Assembly: GCA_958346165.1 (NCBI GenBank) | Contig: CATVQO010000087.1 | Coordinates: 1 to 6,324, forward strand | DNA length: 6,324 bases | Source: an uncultured Collinsella sp. | GTDB taxonomy: Bacteria > Actinomycetota > Coriobacteriia > Coriobacteriales > Coriobacteriaceae | Reading direction: 5' to 3' | In this document: positions 1 through 5,165 of the stretch, piece after piece | How the letters are laid out: every line of letters starts with the position of its first letter | Numbering within the stretch: position 1 is the first letter of the stretch | Made by a program: the position numbers and the translations under genes | Notes under the pieces: model-generated | Seen by the model: only the letters and a program-made list of their open reading frames with translations | The model's database searches: none | Told to the model about the DNA's origin: nothing

Positions 1-1
1 G

Positions 2-367
2 AGCGTCGAGCTGCTCTCGGGCGCTCGCGACAACGTCCACGATCTTTCGATGTTCGTCGATGGCCGCATGGACGTGGCCGAGGAGGCCCAAAAACTGCTG
101 GCAGGCATGTCTGCCGACGATGATGTCGTTGTCTGCACCGACCTCTTTGGCGGTAGCGTTAACAACGAGTTCACCAAGATCGTCCAGACGCGTCCCCGCA
201 CGTACCTCGTTACCAACATGAACCTTCCTCTGCTCATCCAGCTGCTGTTCTCTGACGAGTCGGCGCCGGTTGAGGAGACGATTCGCGCCATCGTCGCTGC
301 GGACGATACGCGCGTGAAGTTTGTCAACGATCTTTTGGTCGATGACGAGGAGGAGGAAGAGTTCTAA
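2..367 (+). CDS. PTS mannose/fructose/sorbose-family EIIA subunit, 5'-truncated
   Basis: Cytoplasmic phosphocarrier that takes phosphate from HPr on a histidine near the N terminus and passes it to EIIB. The reading frame is open from position 2, so the gene begins before the window; 121 residues are visible, and roughly 20 N-terminal residues, including the phospho-histidine segment, are missing compared with the usual length of about 140. The diagnostic motif is TDLFGGSVNNEF (visible residues about 46-57), matching the DLFGG-[TS]-P/V-x-N loop of the family. The SVNN version differs from the TPFN of classical mannose EIIA and, from memory, resembles EIIA proteins of fructoselysine-type systems. 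The protein ends in an acidic tail, DDEEEEEF. An ATG at 50 is in frame but is internal, because family homology (SVELLSGARDNVHDLS) continues upstream of it. EIIB follows after 58 nt. The family call is firm; the substrate is inferred from neighbours. Confidence 0.9.
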   Translation, partial: SVELLSGARDNVHDLSMFVDGRMDVAEEAQKLLAGMSADDDVVVCTDLFGGSVNNEFTKIVQTRPRTYLVTNMNLPLLIQLLFSDESAPVEETIRAIVAADDTRVKFVNDLLVDDEEEEEF

Positions 368-387
368 TCCGCAGCACCTACTGACAC

Positions 388-400
388 GCCGTATGACGGC
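388..400 (+). other. Small intercistronic hairpin between EIIA and EIIB
   Basis: GCCGT (388-392) and ACGGC (396-400) form a 5-bp GC-rich stem with a 3-nt ATG loop. It is too short and has no T tract to be a terminator. It could slightly affect mRNA processing or EIIB translation, but chance is a real alternative. Confidence 0.25.
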
Positions 401-425
401 ACAAGACCTTTGGGGGGGTCACATT

Positions 426-908
426 ATGATTCAGCTACTTCGCGTTGACCATCGCCTGCTTCATGGCCAGGTCGCAGTTTCCTGGGTTCAGGGCCTTGGC
501 TCCAACTGCATCTTCTGCGTGGGCGATAAGGTCGCTAACGACCCGGTGTGGAAGACGACGCTCAAGATGGGCAAGCCTGCCGGCTGCAAGCTCGTCATCA
601 AAGATATGGAGCATGCAATCGAAGCTATCAACTCGGGCGTGACCGACAAGTACAAGATGATCATCTGCGTCGCCACTATCGCTGAGGCAAAGCAGCTTGT
701 TGAGGGCTGCCCGCAGATCAAGTCGGTCAACCTGGGCAACACCAAGCCCAAGGACGAGAAGCGTCCCGACGCTCGTCAGGTCTCTCGTCAGATCTTCCTG
801 ACCGCGGCCGAGGAAGCCGATGTGCGCGAGATGCTGGATCGTGGCGTTGAGGTCGAGATTCGACCCCTGGCCGATGACCCCAAGGTCGACTGCGCCAGCG
901 TGCTCTAG
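426..908 (+). CDS. PTS mannose/fructose/sorbose-family EIIB subunit
   Basis: Cytoplasmic EIIB, 160 residues, the usual length for a stand-alone mannose-family IIB domain. It accepts phosphate from EIIA and transfers it to the sugar entering through EIIC/EIID. The N terminus carries the family signature RVDHRLLHGQV, in which His13 is the expected phosphorylated residue; position 9 is also histidine, where aspartate is found in many mannose-type members (RIDDRLIHGQ). The mid part (VNLGNTKPKD) and the end (VEIRPLADDPKVD) also fit the family. I chose the ATG at 426, since homology begins exactly there and a G-rich Shine-Dalgarno (a run of seven G at 412-418) sits 7 nt upstream. An upstream in-frame ATG at 321 lies inside EIIA and is rejected. 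It is probably co-transcribed with EIIA and EIIC; the gaps on both sides are 58 nt. Confidence 0.93.
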   Translation: MIQLLRVDHRLLHGQVAVSWVQGLGSNCIFCVGDKVANDPVWKTTLKMGKPAGCKLVIKDMEHAIEAINSGVTDKYKMIICVATIAEAKQLVEGCPQIKSVNLGNTKPKDEKRPDARQVSRQIFLTAAEEADVREMLDRGVEVEIRPLADDPKVDCASVL

Positions 909-919
909 GCGTTCAATTT

Positions 920-939
920 CGAAGAGTCTGAGCTCTTCG
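920..939 (+). other. Intercistronic stem-loop between EIIB and EIIC
   Basis: CGAAGAG (920-926) pairs perfectly with CTCTTCG (933-939) around a 6-nt loop, just after the EIIB stop. There is no T tract, so it is not a standard terminator. It may protect the upstream mRNA or set relative EIIB/EIIC output; that role is inference. Confidence 0.4.
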
Positions 940-966
940 TAGTGTCCTATATGGAAAGGGGGATGT

Positions 967-1740
967 ATGCTTACCCAAGCAATCCTCATCGGACTTATCG
1001 CCGCATTTGGTAAGTTCGACTGCCAGCTCGGTACGCTCTACGCGTTCCGCCCCATCGTCCTGTGCCCGCTCGTGGGCCTGGTGCTGGGGGACCTGCAGTC
1101 CGGCCTTGCGATCGGTGCGAGTCTGGAGCTGCTGTTCATGGGCTCGATCTCCATCGGCGCCTACGTGCCGCCTGATGAGACGATCGGCGGCGTGCTCGCC
1201 TGTGCCTTCGCTATCCAGCTGGGCCAGAGCACCGAGGCAGCCATCGCGCTTGCCATGCCCATCGCCACGCTGTGCCTTGCCATCAAGAACATCCTTAACG
1301 CCGCCCTGCCGATCCTGGTCGACCGCGCTGATGTCTACTCCGGCCAGGGCAACCTTAAGGGTGTCTATGCGATGCACTTCCTGATCGGTTTGACCGGTAT
1401 CATCATGGCGTTCCTGCTGTGCTCGCTGTCGTTCTATCTGGGTGCTGACGCCATCCAGGGCCTGCTCGACTTCATCCCGCCCTTTGTCCTTGCTGGCTTT
1501 GGCGTTGCCGCCAACATCCTGCCTGCCATGGGCTTCGCCATGCTCGGCCGCCTGGTGCTCACCAAGCAGCTCGTGCCCTTCTACTTCCTGGGCTTCCTGC
1601 TGTGCTCCTACGCCAACGTGCCCGTCCTGGGCGTCGCCCTGATCGCCATCATCATCGGCATCGACAAGTTCGACCTGCTCGGCCTGGGCGGAGCCCAGCC
1701 CCAGCTCTCCGCGGAAGGGGATGAGGACGATGACTTCTAG
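967..1740 (+). CDS. PTS mannose/fructose/sorbose-family EIIC subunit (membrane)
   Basis: Integral membrane subunit that, with EIID, forms the sugar channel of a mannose-family PTS. It has 257 residues, close to the usual 250-270. The N terminus starts directly in a hydrophobic helix (residues 4-14). Family features include FRPIVLCPLVGLVLGDLQSG (28-46) and the conserved G-A-x-L-E-L-x-F-M-G stretch (50-59), followed by IGAYVPPDETIGG (63-75). Further hydrophobic segments lie at about 77-102, 136-158, 172-190, 204-217 and 218-232. The tail is acidic (EGDEDDDF). The ATG at 967 is chosen because AAAGGGGG (955-962) precedes it; another ATG at 963 is in a different frame. The end overlaps the EIID start. 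Codon use changes inside this gene: before about 1525 many codons end in T or A, after it almost none do until the acidic tail. Confidence 0.93.
   Translation: MLTQAILIGLIAAFGKFDCQLGTLYAFRPIVLCPLVGLVLGDLQSGLAIGASLELLFMGSISIGAYVPPDETIGGVLACAFAIQLGQSTEAAIALAMPIATLCLAIKNILNAALPILVDRADVYSGQGNLKGVYAMHFLIGLTGIIMAFLLCSLSFYLGADAIQGLLDFIPPFVLAGFGVAANILPAMGFAMLGRLVLTKQLVPFYFLGFLLCSYANVPVLGVALIAIIIGIDKFDLLGLGGAQPQLSAEGDEDDDF
1713..1720 (+). promoter_or_regulatory. Ribosome binding site for EIID, inside EIIC
   Basis: GGAAGGGG lies within the last codons of EIIC. It ends directly against the ATG at 1721 but is 9 nt from the in-frame ATG at 1730. The spacing therefore favours 1730 as the EIID start and implies translational coupling to EIIC. 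Confidence 0.6.
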
Positions 1741-2554
1741 TCCCGAGAACAAGATCACGCGCTCCGACCTCGTCAAGAGCGCCGTCAACGTCGGCGCCCT
1801 GGGCATGGAGTTCTCCTGGACCTACTACAAGCAGATGAACATCGCCTTCTGCCTGATGGTCGCCAACATGCTCAAGAAGATCTACGCCGGCCGCCCCGAC
1901 GACTACGCCGCGGCCCTGCACCGCCACTGCGCGTTCTTCAACATCACCGTCCAGTTCGCCCCGTTCGTCGGCGGCATCGCGATGGCCATGGAGGAGAAGG
2001 TCGCCCGCGGCGAGATCGAGCCCGAGAGCGTCAACGACGTCAAGGCCGCCCTCATGGGCCCGCTGTCCGGCATCGGCGACTCCATCTTCCTGTCGACGCT
2101 GCGCGTGGTCGCCGCCGCGGTGGGCATCAGCCTGTGCCAGGCCGGCAACCCCTTCGGCCCCATCGCCTTCCTGCTCATCTACAACGTCCCCGGCTTCGCG
2201 CTGCGCATCTGGGGCGCCGTCAAGGGCTACGAGCTGGGCGTGGGCTTCCTGGACGAGGCCCAGAGGACCGGCCTCATGCAGAAGATCATGACCTGCGTGG
2301 GCATCGTGGGCGTCATGGTCGTGGGCGCCATGTGCAAGGACATGTTCTGGGCCAGCATCCCGGTGGCCATCGGCTCGGGCGACGACGCCCAGACCCTCCA
2401 GGACATCCTGGACGGCATCATGCCCGGCATGCTCGGCATGATCGCCTTCTGGCTGTACTACTGGCTGCTGTCCAAGAAGATCAACCCCATGGTGCTGATC
2501 GTGGCCACCATGGTCGTGGGCATCATCGGCGCGTTCTTCGGCGTGCTGGCGTAA
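1730..2554 (+). CDS. PTS mannose/fructose/sorbose-family EIID subunit (membrane)
   Basis: Second membrane subunit of the PTS, 274 residues from the ATG at 1730, normal for EIID. Visible family features are ITRSDL at the N terminus (9-14), an ALHRHCAFFN segment (62-71), the signature LMGPLSGIGDSIF (108-120), which corresponds to the LMGP-[LF]-[AS]-G-IGDS motif, the GY-x-x-G stretch (166-170), and hydrophobic C-terminal helices (about 187-205, 233-247, 253-273). The start at 1730 overlaps the EIIC stop by 11 nt; an alternative ATG at 1721 would leave no space after the ribosome binding site. From codon 5 to the last sense codon (1742-2551) every one of 270 codons ends in G or C, far more extreme than in the MFS gene downstream. 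A strong terminator follows the stop by about 35 nt. Confidence 0.94.
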   Translation: MTSSPENKITRSDLVKSAVNVGALGMEFSWTYYKQMNIAFCLMVANMLKKIYAGRPDDYAAALHRHCAFFNITVQFAPFVGGIAMAMEEKVARGEIEPESVNDVKAALMGPLSGIGDSIFLSTLRVVAAAVGISLCQAGNPFGPIAFLLIYNVPGFALRIWGAVKGYELGVGFLDEAQRTGLMQKIMTCVGIVGVMVVGAMCKDMFWASIPVAIGSGDDAQTLQDILDGIMPGMLGMIAFWLYYWLLSKKINPMVLIVATMVVGIIGAFFGVLA

Positions 2555-2588
2555 GGGCCCGGCTGCATAGATTTTCGTTGCAACCTGG

Positions 2589-2628
2589 AAAGGGGATGGA
2601 GCAGGCCTATGCCCTCCATCCCCTTTTT
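2589..2628 (+). terminator. Strong intrinsic terminator after EIID
   Basis: AAAGGGGATGGAG (2589-2601) pairs perfectly over 13 bp with CTCCATCCCCTTT (2614-2626). An inner GGC/GCC stem (2604-2606 with 2611-2613) closes a CTAT tetraloop, leaving CA bulged. A run of five T (2624-2628) follows the C tract. This should end the PTS transcript. The MFS gene starts only 17 nt later, so it needs read-through or a promoter hidden within this stretch. Confidence 0.88.
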
Positions 2629-2645
2629 GTATAGAAGGAGTTCGT

Positions 2646-3860
2646 ATGTTCGCGAAGGATCGCGAAGCAATGCGCCTGACGCCGGCAGAGGTCAGGCTGA
2701 TTCTTATTGAGTCCCTGCAGTGGTGCGCCAACAACGCGGTCTACTTTTTGGGGCTTATCGGTGCGGCCACGTATGATCTGGCCGGCACGGCCTTTTTGGT
2801 TGCCGCCATTACGCTCGTGCGTAATCTTATGACGTCGGCGGGCAATATGGTGTCGGGCTCGGTCATCGATCGCTTTGGACCGCGCCGGACGTCGTTTGTG
2901 ACGTGCGTGATTACGGCAGTGCTATCGCTTGGCGTGGGGTTAGCGCCGTTGTCTGTCCCCGGGCTTGTGTTTGCCGCGTGCGTCTTGGGACTTGCGGGCG
3001 GCTTTATCAACACTTGCACGCATGCGTTTCCGGGATACCTGGAGTCGACCACCGAGGGCCGTACCCGCGTGAACGGCCTCATGGTGTTCTACAGCAATAT
3101 CGCTTATACCGCTGGCCCGCTGCTCGGTGGTGCCATCGTGAGCTGTTTTGCCACGCAATCGGTCTATCTGCTCATGGCGGGCATGATGGGTGTGGCGGCC
3201 GTGCTCTCCTTGGGCTGTCACGAGTGTGTTGCTCCCGCAAAAGGGGAGAAGCCGAAGGGCGGTATTCTGGGCGGTATGGCCGAGGGTGCGCGACTTACGT
3301 TTCGCGACCACGATCTGCGCCTCATCTTTATCTCGGGCTTTTTGGGTTTCTTTGCGTTTGGCGCGTTCGATTCGCTGGAGTCGTTGTTCTACCGCGATGT
3401 GCTCAACGTGGATATCGTCTGGCTGGGCTGGCTGTCCTCGGTCGTGGGCCTCACATCCTCGGTGGGCGCGTTCATCCTGACCAAGCTTTCTGCTCGCCAT
3501 GTCAACCTGCGATTGCTGCTCGGCGCGCTCATGGCCGTGGGCATTGGGTCCATGGTGTACGTGGGCACCGATATGCTGGGGGTCGCGATTATCGGTCAGG
3601 CGATTAACGGTCTGGCCTGGGGGTTCCTGGAGCCGCTGCAGATGATCTTGATTCAGGAGCGTGCCGACATCAAATACCTGGGGCGCATTACCGGCTTTGT
3701 GCGTTTTGGCCTGATGAGCGCCGGCGTGGTGCCGCTGCTGGCGGCTCCGTTTTTGGCGGAGGCTTTGGGCGTCCAGACGGTACTGTTTGGAGCATCGACC
3801 ATTATTGCGCTGGTAGGAACGCTGTTCTTTGTCACACAAGGGAGACGCCGGGCGCGTTAG
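2646..3860 (+). CDS. MFS transporter, substrate unknown
   Basis: Major facilitator superfamily permease, 404 residues, about twelve hydrophobic segments (roughly 18-40, 47-66, 83-101, 105-124, 144-166, 171-190, 224-243, 256-278, 288-307, 309-330, 350-370, 376-397), with a long polar central loop (192-222) between the two six-helix halves. The inter-helix 2-3 motif A is present as GSVIDRFGPRR (71-81). The ATG at 2646 follows AGAAGGAG (2633-2640) by 5 nt. Codon use is mixed, with many T-ending codons such as TTT, unlike EIID just upstream. It sits between the PTS terminator and the promoter of the deglycase gene, so it is probably transcribed weakly or separately. Given the neighbourhood, it may export the amine or amino acid released by the deglycase, or import another glycated substrate; nothing in the sequence fixes direction or substrate. 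Confidence 0.88.
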   Translation: MFAKDREAMRLTPAEVRLILIESLQWCANNAVYFLGLIGAATYDLAGTAFLVAAITLVRNLMTSAGNMVSGSVIDRFGPRRTSFVTCVITAVLSLGVGLAPLSVPGLVFAACVLGLAGGFINTCTHAFPGYLESTTEGRTRVNGLMVFYSNIAYTAGPLLGGAIVSCFATQSVYLLMAGMMGVAAVLSLGCHECVAPAKGEKPKGGILGGMAEGARLTFRDHDLRLIFISGFLGFFAFGAFDSLESLFYRDVLNVDIVWLGWLSSVVGLTSSVGAFILTKLSARHVNLRLLLGALMAVGIGSMVYVGTDMLGVAIIGQAINGLAWGFLEPLQMILIQERADIKYLGRITGFVRFGLMSAGVVPLLAAPFLAEALGVQTVLFGASTIIALVGTLFFVTQGRRRAR

Positions 3861-3878
3861 CTATACATCAAATTCTAA

Positions 3879-3890
3879 TTTAATACCACT
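3879..3890 (+). promoter_or_regulatory. Candidate operator, upstream arm of 12-bp inverted repeat
   Basis: TTTAATACCACT here is the exact reverse complement of 3937-3948. The arms are separated by 46 nt and their centres are 58 bp apart, about five and a half helical turns. The TGGTAT core is of the kind bound by GntR-family repressors, but no regulator gene is visible in the window. Confidence 0.55.
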
Positions 3891-3936
3891 CACCAGAGAA
3901 TTTCGACCGTTCACCGAGGATTGGAACAGATTGAAA

Positions 3937-3948
3937 AGTGGTATTAAA
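3937..3948 (+). promoter_or_regulatory. Candidate operator, downstream arm, overlapping the -35
   Basis: AGTGGTATTAAA is the perfect inverted copy of 3879-3890. It overlaps the inferred -35 hexamer (3944-3949), a position where a bound protein would block RNA polymerase. A further TGGTAT core lies in the same orientation at 3974-3979, just past the -10 box. Confidence 0.55.
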
Positions 3949-3973
3949 AACACGTTGGGTGTATGTCTATAAT
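3944..3973 (+). promoter_or_regulatory. Promoter of the deglycase-epimerase unit
   Basis: A perfect TATAAT -10 box lies at 3968-3973. The best -35 is TTAAAA at 3944-3949 (4 of 6 to TTGACA) with an 18-bp spacer. Transcription would start near 3980, giving a leader of about 50 nt. The region is markedly AT-rich compared with its surroundings. The weak -35 fits a regulated promoter. Confidence 0.7.
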
Positions 3974-3988
3974 TGGTATCGAAAAGAA

Positions 3989-4009
3989 ACGCGATGTATA
4001 GATTCGCGT
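3989..4009 (+). other. Small hairpin in the frlB-like leader
   Basis: ACGCGA (3989-3994) pairs with TCGCGT (4004-4009) around a 9-nt loop, near the 5' end of the inferred transcript and upstream of the ribosome binding site. It could stabilise the mRNA; no known riboswitch class is recognised. Confidence 0.3.
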
Positions 4010-4030
4010 GCAGGACAGAAAGGAAAAGCC

Positions 4031-5092
4031 ATGAAGGAAACCGAGAAGATCGAGATCATGCACTTTAGCCAGGAGGGCTATCTCGAGGATGGCAAGAACG
4101 TCTATGAGACCGGCAAGAAGATGATCGAGCTCGCCGACAAGGTCGCCGACGAGGGCTACGACGCCGTGTTCCTGATGGGCGTCGGCGGCACCTGGGACGA
4201 GCTCATGCAGCTCGAGTACCTCATGAACAAGTTCGGCGACCGCGACCTCGAGGTCTACCTGATCCACGCCGCCGAGTGGAACGCCATGGGCCACAAGCGC
4301 ATGACCGAGAAGTCCGTCGTGCTCACCGCCTCCGAGTCCGGCACCACCCCCGAGGTCCTCGAGGCCGTCAAGAAGATGAAGGAAAAGGGCATTCGCGTCT
4401 ACGCCATGACCAAGCCCGAGGGCCCCATCGGCCAGGCTGTCGGCGCCGAGAATTGCGTCAAGATGGCTTCCGATCATGGTAACGGTGGCTGCGAGATGGG
4501 CTACTACCTCGCCGACTGCTTCGGCCTGCGCCTGCTCAATCGCCGTGGCTGCTTCCCCAAGTTCGATAAGTTCATCGAGCAGACCAAGGACGTTTGGACC
4601 CACCTGGTCGACATCCGCAAGAGCTTCGAGCCGCGCGCCGAGGAGCTCGCCAAGAAGTACGCCCTGGCCCCCTACACCATGTTCATCGGCTCCGGCGCCC
4701 TGTGGGGCGAGACCATCCTGTTCTCGATGTGCATCCTGGAGGAGATGCAGTGGAAGCGCACCCGCTACATCACCTCGGCCGACTTCTTCCACGGCACCCT
4801 CGAGCTCGTGGAGCCGGGCGTCCCGGTCTTCCTGTTCATGGGCGAGGACGAGAACCGCAAGCTCGACGAGCGCGTCCGCGCGTTCCTGACCCGCGGCGTG
4901 ACCGGCGACACCGACATCAACATCATCGACACCGCCGAGTTCGCGATCCCCGGCCTTGACGACGAGTTCCGCGTCATCGTCTCCCCGTGGATCCTCTCCT
5001 CGCTGATCACCGATCGCCTTGCCGCTTACTACGAGACGGTCACCAAGCACAACCTGAACTATCGTCGTTACTATCACCAGTTCGATTACTAA
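4031..5092 (+). CDS. frlB: FrlB-like SIS-domain fructosamine-6-phosphate deglycase
   Basis: Cytoplasmic sugar-phosphate enzyme with two SIS domains (about 30-170 and 205-340), 353 residues against about 340 for E. coli FrlB. The family splits 6-phosphorylated ketose-amines (fructoselysine, glucoselysine or fructose-asparagine 6-phosphate) into glucose 6-phosphate and the free amine or amino acid. The first SIS domain has the phosphate-binding TASESGTTPE (99-108). The second contains Glu238 and His254, 16 residues apart, matching the catalytic Glu/His pair known from Salmonella FraB (E214/H230) and the spacing in E. coli FrlB. FFHGTLELVEPGVP (252-265) and the C-terminal YRRYY (344-348) closely match FrlB. 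The ATG at 4031 follows AGAAAGGA by 6 nt; a GTG at 3938 in the same frame lies before the promoter and is rejected. Codons are mostly G/C-ending, suggesting high expression. The enzyme family is firm; the exact substrate, or a GfrE/GfrF-type assignment, is not. Confidence 0.87.
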   Translation: MKETEKIEIMHFSQEGYLEDGKNVYETGKKMIELADKVADEGYDAVFLMGVGGTWDELMQLEYLMNKFGDRDLEVYLIHAAEWNAMGHKRMTEKSVVLTASESGTTPEVLEAVKKMKEKGIRVYAMTKPEGPIGQAVGAENCVKMASDHGNGGCEMGYYLADCFGLRLLNRRGCFPKFDKFIEQTKDVWTHLVDIRKSFEPRAEELAKKYALAPYTMFIGSGALWGETILFSMCILEEMQWKRTRYITSADFFHGTLELVEPGVPVFLFMGEDENRKLDERVRAFLTRGVTGDTDINIIDTAEFAIPGLDDEFRVIVSPWILSSLITDRLAAYYETVTKHNLNYRRYYHQFDY

Positions 5093-5115
5093 GAGCAAAT
5101 ATCGTTTGTGTAATT

Positions 5116-5144
5116 GGGCCCCGCTCCTATATGGAACGGGGCCC
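5116..5144 (+). other. Strong intercistronic hairpin, deglycase to epimerase
   Basis: GGGCCCCG (5116-5123) pairs with CGGGGCCC (5137-5144). Past one mismatch, TCC/GGA (5125-5127 with 5133-5135) extend the stem around a TATAT loop. The next bases are CGTTTGGG, not a proper T run, so complete termination is unlikely. Partial termination or a block to 3' exonucleases would lower epimerase relative to deglycase. Confidence 0.55.
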
Positions 5145-5165
5145 CGTTTGGGTTGGAGAGTAATT

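Noticed and set aside
945..956. TCCTATATGGAA repeated exactly at 5125-5136, both in intercistronic gaps
   Set aside because: A single 12-mer match is about what chance gives in a window this size, and only the second copy is part of a larger stem. Not counted as a shared control element.
913..1806. Antisense open frame of 297 codons over EIIC
   Set aside because: Shadow of a well-supported membrane subunit; low-complexity Gln/Asp/Gly-rich product with no family signature.
1652..2734. Antisense open frame of 360 codons over EIID
   Set aside because: Same GC3 effect; the product is rich in His, Ala, Asp and Gly repeats, typical of a shadow frame, and it runs across the terminator.
3938..4030. 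N-terminal extension of the deglycase from the GTG at 3938
   Set aside because: It would contain the -10 box and the likely transcription start, adds residues without family similarity, and a good ribosome site precedes the ATG at 4031.
3861..4030. Possible riboswitch or T-box in the deglycase leader
   Set aside because: The leader after the inferred start is only about 50 nt with one 6-bp hairpin, too small for known sugar or amino acid riboswitches, and no T-box sequence is seen.
3944..5098. Antisense open frame of 384 codons covering the whole deglycase gene
   Set aside because: The sense gene has a clear FrlB match, catalytic residues and a ribosome site. The antisense frame is open because G/C-ending codons rarely create antisense stops; its product is low-complexity and without a recognisable domain.
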